From Bifidobacterium sp. (GTDB lineage: Bacteria; Actinomycetota; Actinomycetes; Actinomycetales; Bifidobacteriaceae), in contig JALCNP010000021.1 of the NCBI GenBank assembly GCA_022649135.1, forward strand, positions 1-38,253: a stretch of 38,253 nt of DNA, given 5' to 3'. A model generated the notes under the pieces. The model was not told where the DNA came from. It worked only from the letters and a program-made list of their open reading frames with translations, and did not search any database. Of this stretch, positions 1 through 7,776 are shown piece after piece. How positions within the stretch are numbered: the first letter of the stretch is position 1; the number at the start of each line of letters is the position of its first letter. The translations under genes were made by a program, and so were the position numbers.

Positions 1-637
1 TCCATACATGCCGCAAGCCGGCAGGCTGCGCGATGTAGGTGCGCAGCGCCTTGTCCCAGGTCATGCCACGCAGTTTCTCGACCATGCGGCCGAGCACCAC
101 GAAGGCGCCGTTCGAGTAGCTCAGAGGACCTCCGAGGGGCGTGCGGGCCGGGAAGGTGCCGATGTAGCGGACATAGCGTTCCACGCAGTCGTCGCCGCGG
201 CCCAGATCGGGGAATGCGTCGCCCTCGATGCCGCTGGTGTGGTTCATCAGATGCCGCACGGTGCAGTTCTCGGTTGTTTCGGGCGATCCTGCGATGCTGA
301 ATTCGGGAAGGACGTCCCTCACCCTCGTCTCCAGGCTGAGAAGGCCCTCGTCGACGAGCTGCATGGCGAGCATGGTCGTCCAGATCTTGCTGATGGATCC
401 GATCTGGAACAGGGTGTCCTCCTGAACCGCATATCCCGTCGTCTGGTTGGTGACTCCCGCATACGCCACCTCCGAATGGAGCCCGCCCTCGCCGTCCGGG
501 GACATCACGCCGATCTGCGCTCCCGGCACACCGTAGTCCGACAGAGCCTTTTCCAGCCAGTCCTCGAGCTCCGCGCGGCCGATAGCGGGCCGGCCGCCAT
601 CGCGCCCGTCGGCTTCCGTATTCGTCCTCATCGTCAT
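1..637 (-). CDS. Serine hydrolase, beta-lactamase class C fold (partial, C-terminus outside window)
   Basis: Translating the minus strand from the ATG at 637 gives 212 residues before the window ends. The SxxK nucleophile motif (S81-I-S-K84, after FQIG), a HLMNHTSGI block at residues 129-137 and the Tyr motif Y174-S-N176 identify the PF00144 beta-lactamase/D-peptidase family (class C enzymes, DD-peptidases, D-aminopeptidases, esterases). There is no signal peptide, so a cytoplasmic enzyme is likely. AGAAGG lies 8 bases before the ATG and decides the start. It is the last visible gene of the peptide-import operon, 76 bp after the M20 peptidase gene, so I infer a peptidase or D-aminopeptidase role rather than drug resistance. 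The third catalytic motif lies beyond the edge. Confidence 0.88.
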   Translation of the reverse strand, partial: MTMRTNTEADGRDGGRPAIGRAELEDWLEKALSDYGVPGAQIGVMSPDGEGGLHSEVAYAGVTNQTTGYAVQEDTLFQIGSISKIWTTMLAMQLVDEGLLSLETRVRDVLPEFSIAGSPETTENCTVRHLMNHTSGIEGDAFPDLGRGDDCVERYVRYIGTFPARTPLGGPLSYSNGAFVVLGRMVEKLRGMTWDKALRTYIAQPAGLRHVW

Positions 638-713
638 AGTGATCACCTTCTCTTGTGTCTCATCGCTGCTCGCGGCACATCGTGTGACGCGGTGCGATTG
701 CGTGTTGTCCGGT

Positions 714-2054
714 CTATTCCCACAGCAGGAGCCTGTCCAGCACCCGCTGAGAGAAATGCAGGGAATCGGTCGGCACCCGTTCATCGACGCCATGGGCGCC
801 CTGCGCCTTCCGCCCGTGTGCGCCGAGGCATGAGGGGGCGAACCCGTAGCTGTGTATGCCCAGGTGGGAGAACGCCTTGGCGTCGCTTCCCCCTCCCGTG
901 CAGAACGGAACGGGGACGGCCAGGGGATCGATGTCCCGCAGCGTGCTGCACACGGCCTGGAAGAAAGGAGTGTCAAGAGGGGATTCCAGGGCGGGCTCGT
1001 GGGCGATGAACTCACGGCGCACCCGGGGGCCGAGCAACGTGTCGAGGCACGTCATCATGGCGTCCTCGCCGCCCGGAAGGGTGCGCACGTCCACCATGGC
1101 GTCCGCACGTTCGGGAATGACGTTGACTTTGTATCCGGCCCTGAGCATGGTCGGGACGCTGGACGGACGGAAGGCCCGGTCGACCACGTCGGCCAGCGGA
1201 CCCAGACGGTCGAGCAGGCGCTCGACCCCGCCCTGCGAATTCAAGTCTATCGCGGCGAGATCCTCGCCCCTCACCGCACCGACGGCATCGATGAACGCCC
1301 GCATGCTTCTCGTGACACGCGCCGGCCACCGGTGGTCCGCGATTCGCGTCACCGCCCTGGCGATCTGCACGACGGCATTGTCGTTACGGGGCCGCGATCC
1401 GTGCCCCGCCGTTCCCTGTGCCGTGATGCGCAGGTGTGCGGTTCCCCTTTCCCCGGTCGCTATGGGGTAGAAGTTCACCGGATTCGACTGCGCATCCCTC
1501 CAGGGGATCTGCATACCGCCTGATTCGCCGAGCGCGAATCGGGCTCCCCGAAAGAGCTCGGGGTGATTGCGGACAAGCCATGCGGCGCCGAAGGCCCCAT
1601 CCGTCTCCTCGTCCGCGACGAAGGCGAAGTAGGTCGTGTGCGTGGGTCTGACGCCGTTCGCCGCCCAGGACCGCAGCACGGCGATCATGGCGGCGACGAA
1701 GTCCTTCATGTCCACCGCCCCGCGTCCATAGACGTATCCGTCGCTGATCTCGCCGGAGAAAGGATCGAACGACCACAGCTCGGGGTCGGCCGGGACCACG
1801 TCGAGATGACCCTGGCACACCAGCGCCGGGAGTTCGGGTCGCGTGCCGGTGACGGTGACGATCAGGTTGGAGCGTGAGGGGGCGGATTCCAGCCTGATTC
1901 GCGGGAAGGGCGCATCGCATAGCAGCGATTCGATGTAGTCCACGCATGCGGCCTCCCCCTGCGCGCGGCCGTGCTCGTAGTTCGTGGTGTCGAACCGTAT
2001 GAGATTCGAGCACAGCGACACCACATCGGTGCCTTCGGACAGCCCGCGCATCAC
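714..2054 (-). CDS. M20-family metallopeptidase (ArgE/DapE/dipeptidase type)
   Basis: A 446-residue protein of normal M20 length. The metal-site motifs are in order: GHLDVVP with H83 and D85, GRGAVDMK with the bridging Asp D115, and the catalytic-base/metal pair E149-E150 in DEETDG. The family is a dinuclear zinc exopeptidase or deacylase acting on dipeptides, N-acyl amino acids or succinyl-diaminopimelate. No signal peptide is seen. The ATG overlaps the TGA of the upstream serine hydrolase gene by 4 bases (ATGA), which implies translational coupling. In this operon it probably completes the cytoplasmic breakdown of imported peptides. The exact substrate cannot be read from sequence; a dipeptidase is the best guess. 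Confidence 0.9.
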   Translation of the reverse strand: MMRGLSEGTDVVSLCSNLIRFDTTNYEHGRAQGEAACVDYIESLLCDAPFPRIRLESAPSRSNLIVTVTGTRPELPALVCQGHLDVVPADPELWSFDPFSGEISDGYVYGRGAVDMKDFVAAMIAVLRSWAANGVRPTHTTYFAFVADEETDGAFGAAWLVRNHPELFRGARFALGESGGMQIPWRDAQSNPVNFYPIATGERGTAHLRITAQGTAGHGSRPRNDNAVVQIARAVTRIADHRWPARVTRSMRAFIDAVGAVRGEDLAAIDLNSQGGVERLLDRLGPLADVVDRAFRPSSVPTMLRAGYKVNVIPERADAMVDVRTLPGGEDAMMTCLDTLLGPRVRREFIAHEPALESPLDTPFFQAVCSTLRDIDPLAVPVPFCTGGGSDAKAFSHLGIHSYGFAPSCLGAHGRKAQGAHGVDERVPTDSLHFSQRVLDRLLLWE

Positions 2055-2863
2055 GCCTCGCCGGGACGCGCGATGCGGTCGGACAGCAGTGCCTGGGACA
2101 CCGCGTGCATGACCTCGTACGCCGACTGCTCGTCGTATCCGCGCGTGCAGATCGCCAGGACGAGCAGCTGCGGGGAGTCCGGGTCGCCGATGAAGGCGAC
2201 GTCATGCTCGATGCCGGTGACGCTTCCGGATTTCGAGCCCCAGGGGATGCCGACGGGCAGTGTCTGCGCGATGACGGGGAAATGCTGTCGGGAGAGCGCC
2301 TGGCGCAGGAATGCGCGGTTGTCCGGACGGGCCCAGGAACCGGTCGTCGCCTGAAGCATCAGCGAGGAAAGCTCGTCGGTCGTGACCTCGTTCGGGCTTC
2401 CGTGGTCACGAGCCGCCAGATCGCCTATCAGCCGTTCGATGTGCAGTCTGCGCATTCCGCAGGTCTCGCACAGCCGTTGGACGCGCGGTATGCCGATCAG
2501 CCCCACGAGCATGTTCGTGGCCTCGTTGCTGGAGCGGTCGATCATGATCTCGACGAGGTCTCGCACCGATATCGGGGTGCCGTCCTCGGGAAGGTCGTGA
2601 TCGACCTCCTCGGGGTCGTCGGACAGCGAGAACGTGCCGCCCCGTGTCGATGTGAAGGTGTGCGTCGAGGGGACCGTGCGCTCCCAGGAGAGGGAGCCGG
2701 CCTCCACCTCCTGTATCACCGCCATGGCCACGGCGAGCTTGATGGTCGACGCGGCATAGTAGATGGTGTCGCCCTTGCGCCGTGCGAGAACGTCGCCCTG
2801 CCGGTTTCTGAGGGTGAAGCTGATCTCGCCTATGCCGAAGCTGTAGTCGCCTGCAATCGCCAT
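2051..2863 (-). CDS. Class A beta-lactamase-fold serine hydrolase
   Basis: A 270-residue protein with SxxK (S39-T-I-K42), SxN (S111-S-N113) and KSG (K211-S-G213), in the order of the class A beta-lactamase/PF13354 fold. The region where true class A lactamases have the Glu166-x-x-x-Asn170 loop instead reads RLIGDLAARDHGSPNEVT. This suits the serine hydrolase/D-peptidase or esterase relatives better than an antibiotic-hydrolysing enzyme. There is no N-terminal signal peptide, unlike secreted lactamases, so it should act inside the cell. Start and stop are coupled to neighbours: its ATG shares one base with the TAA of the S66 gene, and its TGA overlaps the M20 ATG. A role in cutting imported D-residue peptides is inferred. 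Confidence 0.85.
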   Translation of the reverse strand: MAIAGDYSFGIGEISFTLRNRQGDVLARRKGDTIYYAASTIKLAVAMAVIQEVEAGSLSWERTVPSTHTFTSTRGGTFSLSDDPEEVDHDLPEDGTPISVRDLVEIMIDRSSNEATNMLVGLIGIPRVQRLCETCGMRRLHIERLIGDLAARDHGSPNEVTTDELSSLMLQATTGSWARPDNRAFLRQALSRQHFPVIAQTLPVGIPWGSKSGSVTGIEHDVAFIGDPDSPQLLVLAICTRGYDEQSAYEVMHAVSQALLSDRIARPGEA

Positions 2864-3921
2864 TAGTCAATGTCCTTTCGTTCCTTGTTCGTCGGGCTCG
2901 CGCCGCATTCGAGCGTCGCGCCCCCATCGTCGATGTCCAGGCGCCCGCGGACGCCGAGGGGCACCGTCGAGGCCTGGGGCCCATGTCCGAAATCAAAGCC
3001 GTAGGCGATGGGTATGCCCAGACCATGAAGATTGTCCTCGACGATATTCGCTATCGTCTCCGTGTCCGCGCAATCCAGCCAGCTTCCCAGGGCGATCGCC
3101 CTGACGTTGCGGAACCAGCCGCCGCGCAGGAGCTCCTGCAGCAGACCGTCGATGTGGTAGGCGGGCTCGTGGACCTCCTCGATCAGAGCTATCGTCGGCT
3201 CGTCGAAGCCGTGGCGCCCTTGTCCCGCGCAGCCCTGGGCGAGCAGGCTGAGATTGCCCCCGCGGATCACGCCCCTCACCCCATGCGCGTGATGGTCGGA
3301 TCCTTGCGCATCCGTGGAGACGAGTCTGATGCCGTGCGGGGGCAGACCCCGGTCCATCGCCCGGCGAAGCCCGTCGCGCGCCACGGCGTCATCGAGAACC
3401 GCCGTCGTCGCGGGCATGGGCGCGAACCATCCCGGGCGTCCGCATGTTTCGAACAGCCAGGCGTGGAGGGCGGTGATGTCCGAGGAGCCGAAAAAGGGCT
3501 TGGGCCTGGCCTCGCGTATCGCCTGTGCATCCAGGAAGGGAAGGATCCGCGCCGATCCATAGCCACCTCGTGCGCACATCACCGCATCGATGCCGTCGTC
3601 GCATAAGGCGCGCTGGACGTCCAACGCCCGATCGTCGTCCTCTCCGGCCAGATACGGCAGGTGCCGGTTCACGTCGCGCAGATGCTCGCCCTCGACCACG
3701 TCGAACCCCCATTGGCGCAGCATGAGAACGGCCGCGTCGATGCTTTCGGACGGAGGCGGGGAGGCGGGGGACACCAGGGCGATCCGGGAGCCGTGCGGCA
3801 GGGGCGCCATGGCGGCGCAGGTGCACGGTGCGCTCTTCGTGGTGCTCGCGGCCCCGATCCCGGTTCCCTTCGGCGCAGGGACCGGCGCCTGCACCGACGC
3901 GGGTCGAATGATGTCCGTCAA
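2863..3921 (-). CDS. LD-carboxypeptidase, peptidase family S66 (LdcA/MccF-like)
   Basis: Family S66 enzymes cleave LD-peptide bonds (murein tetrapeptide to tripeptide) or, for MccF, the acyl-sulfamide bond of microcin C-type antibiotics. Visible residues, numbered from the TTG start, are the nucleophile Ser147 in FFGSSDITALH, acidic E248/E249 in IEEVHEPAYHIDG and the catalytic His313 in DFGHGPQ, giving a complete Ser-Glu-His set in 352 residues. I chose the TTG at 3921 because it overlaps the preceding TGA as TTGA, with GAGGGG about 8 bases upstream. An ATG at 3810 would match the usual family N-terminus (MAPLPHGSRI) but lacks a ribosome site. A reading frame open from 4074 only overlaps the ABC gene. 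It is cytoplasmic and sits directly behind the peptide importer. Confidence 0.88.
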   Translation of the reverse strand: MTDIIRPASVQAPVPAPKGTGIGAASTTKSAPCTCAAMAPLPHGSRIALVSPASPPPSESIDAAVLMLRQWGFDVVEGEHLRDVNRHLPYLAGEDDDRALDVQRALCDDGIDAVMCARGGYGSARILPFLDAQAIREARPKPFFGSSDITALHAWLFETCGRPGWFAPMPATTAVLDDAVARDGLRRAMDRGLPPHGIRLVSTDAQGSDHHAHGVRGVIRGGNLSLLAQGCAGQGRHGFDEPTIALIEEVHEPAYHIDGLLQELLRGGWFRNVRAIALGSWLDCADTETIANIVEDNLHGLGIPIAYGFDFGHGPQASTVPLGVRGRLDIDDGGATLECGASPTNKERKDID

Positions 3922-5618
3922 CGCTTGGCCCCCTCGGTGGCTATCTGGGAGGGAACCACGCTGAGCAGCTTCTTCGTGTAGTCGTCCTGCGGATGCAGGA
4001 GAACATCCTCGGCCGGCCCATCCTCGACGATCCTGCCCTCGTGCATGACGATCACCCGGTCGGCGATGTTCCATGCAAGGCCCAGATCATGCGTGATGAT
4101 GAACGAGCCCATGCCCAGCTCATGCTTGAAGCGAAGGAACAGGGCCAGAACCTCCCCGCGTGCGGAGGCATCCAGACTGGCCACCGGCTCATCGGCGATC
4201 AGATAGGAGGGGGAAAGGGCCAGCGCCCCCGCGATGACCACTCTTTGGCGCTGACCTCCGGAAAGCTCCTGAGGCAGCACGTCGAGATAGTCCTCCGCAG
4301 GGGTGAGACCGGCCTCCTGCAGGGAGCGGCGTACGATCTCCTCCTCGTTGTCCTCACGAAAGATCCGCGGGCCCTCGGCAACCAGCTCATAGACGCTCTG
4401 CTTGGGGTTGAGCGATCCCGAAGGGTCCTGCAGCACGAACTGGACCCGCCTGCGCATCTCCTTGAGCTCCCTGTTGACAGGGAAGGTTGCGCCCTCGTAG
4501 CTGATCGTGCCCGAGGTAAGAGGCTGAAGCCCCAGCATCGTCCGGGCAAGCGTCGATTTTCCGGAACCTGACTGGCCGACCAGCACGATGATCTCATGGG
4601 GGTACACGTCCAGAGTCACGTCGTCGACCGCGCGAACCGTGTGCGACCGGGAGCCGAAATCCACGCACACGTGCGAGAGCTGGAATATGGGGGCGTCCTT
4701 GGCCACATCCCCGTCATCCGTCTCGTCGTGCGGGAGGCCCTGCCGGGCCGCCGGCGCATCGGGGGCCCGGTATGTCGGCAGCGACAGGCGTGAGGCCACA
4801 TCGCCGATCCGGGGAAACGCGGAGGCGAGCTTGAGGGTGTAGGGGTGCTTGGGGTGGCGCATGACCTCCTGGGATTCGCCGGTTTCGATGACCTCGCCCG
4901 ACTTCATCACCATGATGCGCTCGCAGGTGTCCGCCAGAACGGAAAGGTCGTGGGTGATGACCACCAGGGTGAGCCCGTGCTCGCGGACCAGGCGTTTGAG
5001 CAGATTAAGTATCTGGGCCTGGACGATGACATCCAGGGCGGTGGTGGGCTCGTCGGCGATGATCAGCTCGGGGGAGCAGGCCAGCGCCATGGCGATCATG
5101 ATCCGCTGCCGTTGGCCTCCGGAAAGCTCGTGCGGATAGGAGTGCTGCTTGGAAGCCGGCAGATCCACGTCGTGGAGCAGCTCGTTGACTCGCTGTGTGC
5201 GCGCCTCGGCGCTCGCGTAGCGCGGGTCGTGCCTGACATGGATGCGCAGGGCCTCGTTGATCTGTTCCCCCACGGTCTGTACCGGGTTGAGCGAGCTCAT
5301 CGCTCCCTGGAACACAATCGATTCCTCCGTCCAGCGCAAGGCCCGCAGCTGCCCCCAGTTCAGGGAGCCGACGTCCGTGCCGTTGATGCGAATCGTGCCC
5401 TCGACCTTCGTGTGGCGGGGAAGCAGACGCAACGAGGCCATGGCGAGAGTCGATTTCCCGGAGCCTGACTCGCCGGCTATGCCGAGAGTGTCCCCCTTTT
5501 CCAGGGAGAAGCTCACGTCCCGCACCGCGGGAAGGGCCGTGCTCGTGCCATTGGAGAGACGTCGGGAGTAGGTGATCGAAACATGGGAGAATTCGAGATA
5601 GGGCATGGTATCGCTCAC
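3918..5618 (-). CDS. Peptide ABC transporter ATPase, two fused nucleotide-binding domains (DppD-DppF type)
   Basis: A 566-residue protein with two complete ABC domains. The first has Walker A GESGSGKST (about 49-57), signature LSGGQRQRIMIA and Walker B LIIADEPTTALD. The second has GQSGSGKST, LSGGQRQRVVIA and YLIADEPVASLD. Both carry H-loops (VITHDLSVLA and IITHDLGLA). A single polypeptide replacing separate DppD and DppF subunits is common in actinobacteria and in the GsiA/YejF group. It powers the DppB/DppC-like permeases encoded immediately upstream. The start is a GTG at 5618 overlapping the permease stop (GTGA); an ATG at 5606 is an alternative. The two halves are joined by a charged linker at about residues 265-310. 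Confidence 0.95.
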   Translation of the reverse strand: MSDTMPYLEFSHVSITYSRRLSNGTSTALPAVRDVSFSLEKGDTLGIAGESGSGKSTLAMASLRLLPRHTKVEGTIRINGTDVGSLNWGQLRALRWTEESIVFQGAMSSLNPVQTVGEQINEALRIHVRHDPRYASAEARTQRVNELLHDVDLPASKQHSYPHELSGGQRQRIMIAMALACSPELIIADEPTTALDVIVQAQILNLLKRLVREHGLTLVVITHDLSVLADTCERIMVMKSGEVIETGESQEVMRHPKHPYTLKLASAFPRIGDVASRLSLPTYRAPDAPAARQGLPHDETDDGDVAKDAPIFQLSHVCVDFGSRSHTVRAVDDVTLDVYPHEIIVLVGQSGSGKSTLARTMLGLQPLTSGTISYEGATFPVNRELKEMRRRVQFVLQDPSGSLNPKQSVYELVAEGPRIFREDNEEEIVRRSLQEAGLTPAEDYLDVLPQELSGGQRQRVVIAGALALSPSYLIADEPVASLDASARGEVLALFLRFKHELGMGSFIITHDLGLAWNIADRVIVMHEGRIVEDGPAEDVLLHPQDDYTKKLLSVVPSQIATEGAKR

Positions 5619-6544
5619 TTTTCACGAAGGGTGGGGTTGATGACCGCCTCGAGGGCGCGACCAACCAGGGTGAATGACAGCACGACGATGACGATGGCAA
5701 CACCCGGCGGAATGACGTACCACCAGTAGCCCGCCGTCGCTGCGCCCGTATCCATGGCCGATTTGAGAATCGATCCCCAGGATATCGTCATCGGATCCCC
5801 CAGCCCCAGGAAGGACAGGGTCGATTCGGCGATGATCGACGATCCGATGGCCAGCGTGGTGTTGGACAGGACGATGGGCATGACGGCCGGGAGCACGTGC
5901 TTGATGATGACATGCCAGTTGGAGGCTCCCAGCGCCCATGACCGCTCGATGTAGGGACGCGACTCGATGGACATCGTCTCGCTGCGCACCAGTCGCGCCG
6001 TTCCGGCCCAGCTGGTCACGCCGATGGAGATGATGATCGTGAGAAGACTGGCGCCGATCACCGAGCTCAGGGTGATCGCCAGAACGAGCGAGGGGACGAC
6101 GAGGAAGAAGTCGATGATGCGCAGAAGAACGGCCTGCGTCAGGCCCCGGAAATGGCCGGCGGCCATGCCTATGAGGGTGCCGATCACGGTGGACATGATC
6201 GTCGCGGAGAAGCCTACGATCAGTGACGCCCGTGCTCCCCACACGAGCATCCCCAGATTGCTGCGCCCCGCATAATCCGTTCCCAGCAGGGCCTGGGAGG
6301 TCGGGGAGGAGAACGACTTGGCCGTCACCTTCGTCACATCCAGCGTCTCGGGGGGTACGAGGACCGGCGCCAGTATCGCGACGATGATCACCGCGATCAG
6401 TATGATCAGGCCGATCATCCCGGAACGGTTGGATGCGAACTCGCGCCAGCCCCGTCCGAACTGCCGGGCGAGACGCCTGCGGCGGATGGCGGCGGCGGAT
6501 GTGGCCCGGTTTGCGCCCTGTGCGCTTACGGTGTGATCGGACAT
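5615..6544 (-). CDS. Peptide ABC transporter permease (DppC type)
   Basis: A 309-residue membrane protein of the binding-protein-dependent permease family. A hydrophilic N-terminus (about 40 residues) is followed by a first TM segment (SGMIGLIILIAVIIVAILAP) typical of DppC/OppC, and then a five-helix BPD_transp_1 domain. The EAA coupling loop is recognisable around EERSWALGAS-like sequence (residues about 195-215: RPYIERSWALGASNWHVI). The ATG at 6544 shares a base with the TAA of the DppB-like gene, with GAGG 8 bases upstream; a longer frame from 6697 is rejected. It partners the DppB-like subunit to form the translocation pore. The fold is that of oligopeptide, dipeptide and nickel importers; the neighbouring peptidases favour peptides. 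Confidence 0.93.
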   Translation of the reverse strand: MSDHTVSAQGANRATSAAAIRRRRLARQFGRGWREFASNRSGMIGLIILIAVIIVAILAPVLVPPETLDVTKVTAKSFSSPTSQALLGTDYAGRSNLGMLVWGARASLIVGFSATIMSTVIGTLIGMAAGHFRGLTQAVLLRIIDFFLVVPSLVLAITLSSVIGASLLTIIISIGVTSWAGTARLVRSETMSIESRPYIERSWALGASNWHVIIKHVLPAVMPIVLSNTTLAIGSSIIAESTLSFLGLGDPMTISWGSILKSAMDTGAATAGYWWYVIPPGVAIVIVVLSFTLVGRALEAVINPTLREK

Positions 6545-7590
6545 TAGCGTAGCCTCGGATCGATTATGCGGTAGACGCCTTCCGACAGGAAGTTCATGAC
6601 GATGACGATTTCGGAGAACACCACGAACGTCCCCTGTAGAACGGGGAAATCGGGGGCCGACAGCGCCTGATAGGTGAGATACCCCAGCCCGGGCCACGAG
6701 AAGACCGTTTCGACGGTGACGGCGCCGCCGATCAGACCGCCAAGAGTAAGGAAGATCATGGTGATCGTCGGCAGCAGCGCGTTGGGGATCGCGTGGTGCC
6801 TGCGCACGTCGTCCTCTCTCAGCCCCTTTGCACGGGCCACGAGAAGATAGTCGGCGTTGAGCTCCTCGAGCAGGGACGAACGCATGATGACCAGATACTG
6901 GGCATAGGAGACGGCGGTCATCGACAGCACGGGAAGAACCATGTGCTTGGCCACGTCAAGAACCAGCGCAAAGCCGCCGGTCGGGCCGTCCACGGTGACC
7001 ATGCCGCCCGAGGGGAACCAGTGCAGGGTGCCCGAAAACACGAAGATCAGCATGAGTCCCAGCCAGAATGTGGGGACGGACCAGAACACCAGGGCCGTGC
7101 CCGTGTGAAGCCGGTCGAACGGGGTGTCCCTTTTCCAGGCGGCCTTCTGCCCGAGCCACAGTCCAAGAACCAGGCTGAGAAGCGCGGACGTGCCCGTGAG
7201 GAGAAGGGTGGGGCCGACCCGCTCGCCGATCAGTTGCGTGACGGGTTCGTGGTAGACGTAGGAGGTGCCCAGATTTCCTCTGAGCATGTCGGTGAGATAC
7301 TTCCAGAACTGGACCAGTATGGACTGGTCCAGTCCGTACTGATGCCGGATCACGCGAAGCTGCGCAGGGGTGACCTGCCGTCCGCTGGTGATGGATTTCG
7401 CCGGGTCTCCCGGCAGGATCCGGAAGGCGAAGAAACCGAGAACGATCACCATAATCGTGCTGACTGCGGCACCCCCGGCCTTGATCAGCATGTACCGGAC
7501 CCAGCCTCCGCGGCTGCCCCGGGCATCGCGATCCTCGTCGGCCTGCTCCTGCGCTGCCGCGGGATCCGTTATCGCGCTCGCATCAGTCAC
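6544..7590 (-). CDS. Peptide ABC transporter permease (DppB type)
   Basis: A 348-residue membrane protein. An N-terminal cytoplasmic stretch rich in Asp/Glu/Ala leads into the first helix (AAVSTIMVIVLGFFAFRILPGDP), the diagnostic start of DppB/OppB permeases (FxxxRLxPGDP). The remaining helices and the EAA loop (ARAKGLREDDVRRHHAIPNALLP, given here only as position about 255-280) complete the fold. The start is a GTG at 7590 with GGGAGG five bases upstream; the ATG one base away is out of frame and hits a stop at once. It is separated from the binding-protein gene by 186 bp containing a large intercistronic hairpin structure. Confidence 0.93.
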   Translation of the reverse strand: MTDASAITDPAAAQEQADEDRDARGSRGGWVRYMLIKAGGAAVSTIMVIVLGFFAFRILPGDPAKSITSGRQVTPAQLRVIRHQYGLDQSILVQFWKYLTDMLRGNLGTSYVYHEPVTQLIGERVGPTLLLTGTSALLSLVLGLWLGQKAAWKRDTPFDRLHTGTALVFWSVPTFWLGLMLIFVFSGTLHWFPSGGMVTVDGPTGGFALVLDVAKHMVLPVLSMTAVSYAQYLVIMRSSLLEELNADYLLVARAKGLREDDVRRHHAIPNALLPTITMIFLTLGGLIGGAVTVETVFSWPGLGYLTYQALSAPDFPVLQGTFVVFSEIVIVMNFLSEGVYRIIDPRLR

Positions 7591-7698
7591 ATCGTCCTCC
7601 CGTCCATTGCTTGTTGGTGTACGTTCATGTCTACCGTATGTCCCGCGCCGATGCGCGGATGGTGCGAATAATGGAATCCATGGGTCGCGGTGTGCGGC

Positions 7699-7755
7699 GC
7701 GCATCCGTGCGGGCCGCTTCATCGGCGTCGCCCGCACGGATGCGCCGATGAAGCG
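7699..7755 (-). repeat. Two interlocked perfect inverted repeats in the intercistronic gap after the binding-protein gene
   Basis: Arm 1, GCGCATCCGTGCGGGC (7699-7714), is perfectly complementary to 7730-7745. Arm 2, CGCTTCATCGGCG (7715-7727), is perfectly complementary to 7743-7755. The order is arm 1, arm 2, arm 1', arm 2', so in RNA the two stems (16 and 13 bp) either compete or form a pseudoknot. No T-run follows on the transcribed strand, so a simple intrinsic terminator is unlikely. The position between a binding-protein gene and its permease genes suits an mRNA-stability or attenuation element that keeps the binding protein in excess (inference). Confidence 0.8.
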
Positions 7756-7776
7756 CGAGCCACATGGAAAGTCCCG

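Noticed and set aside
2051..2863. Antibiotic-resistance beta-lactamase
   Set aside because: No signal peptide and no Glu166-type omega-loop motif; operon context is peptide breakdown.
3922..4074. Longer N-terminus for the S66 carboxypeptidase
   Set aside because: It lies wholly inside the ABC ATPase coding sequence and has no family similarity; a coupled TTG at 3921 is sufficient.
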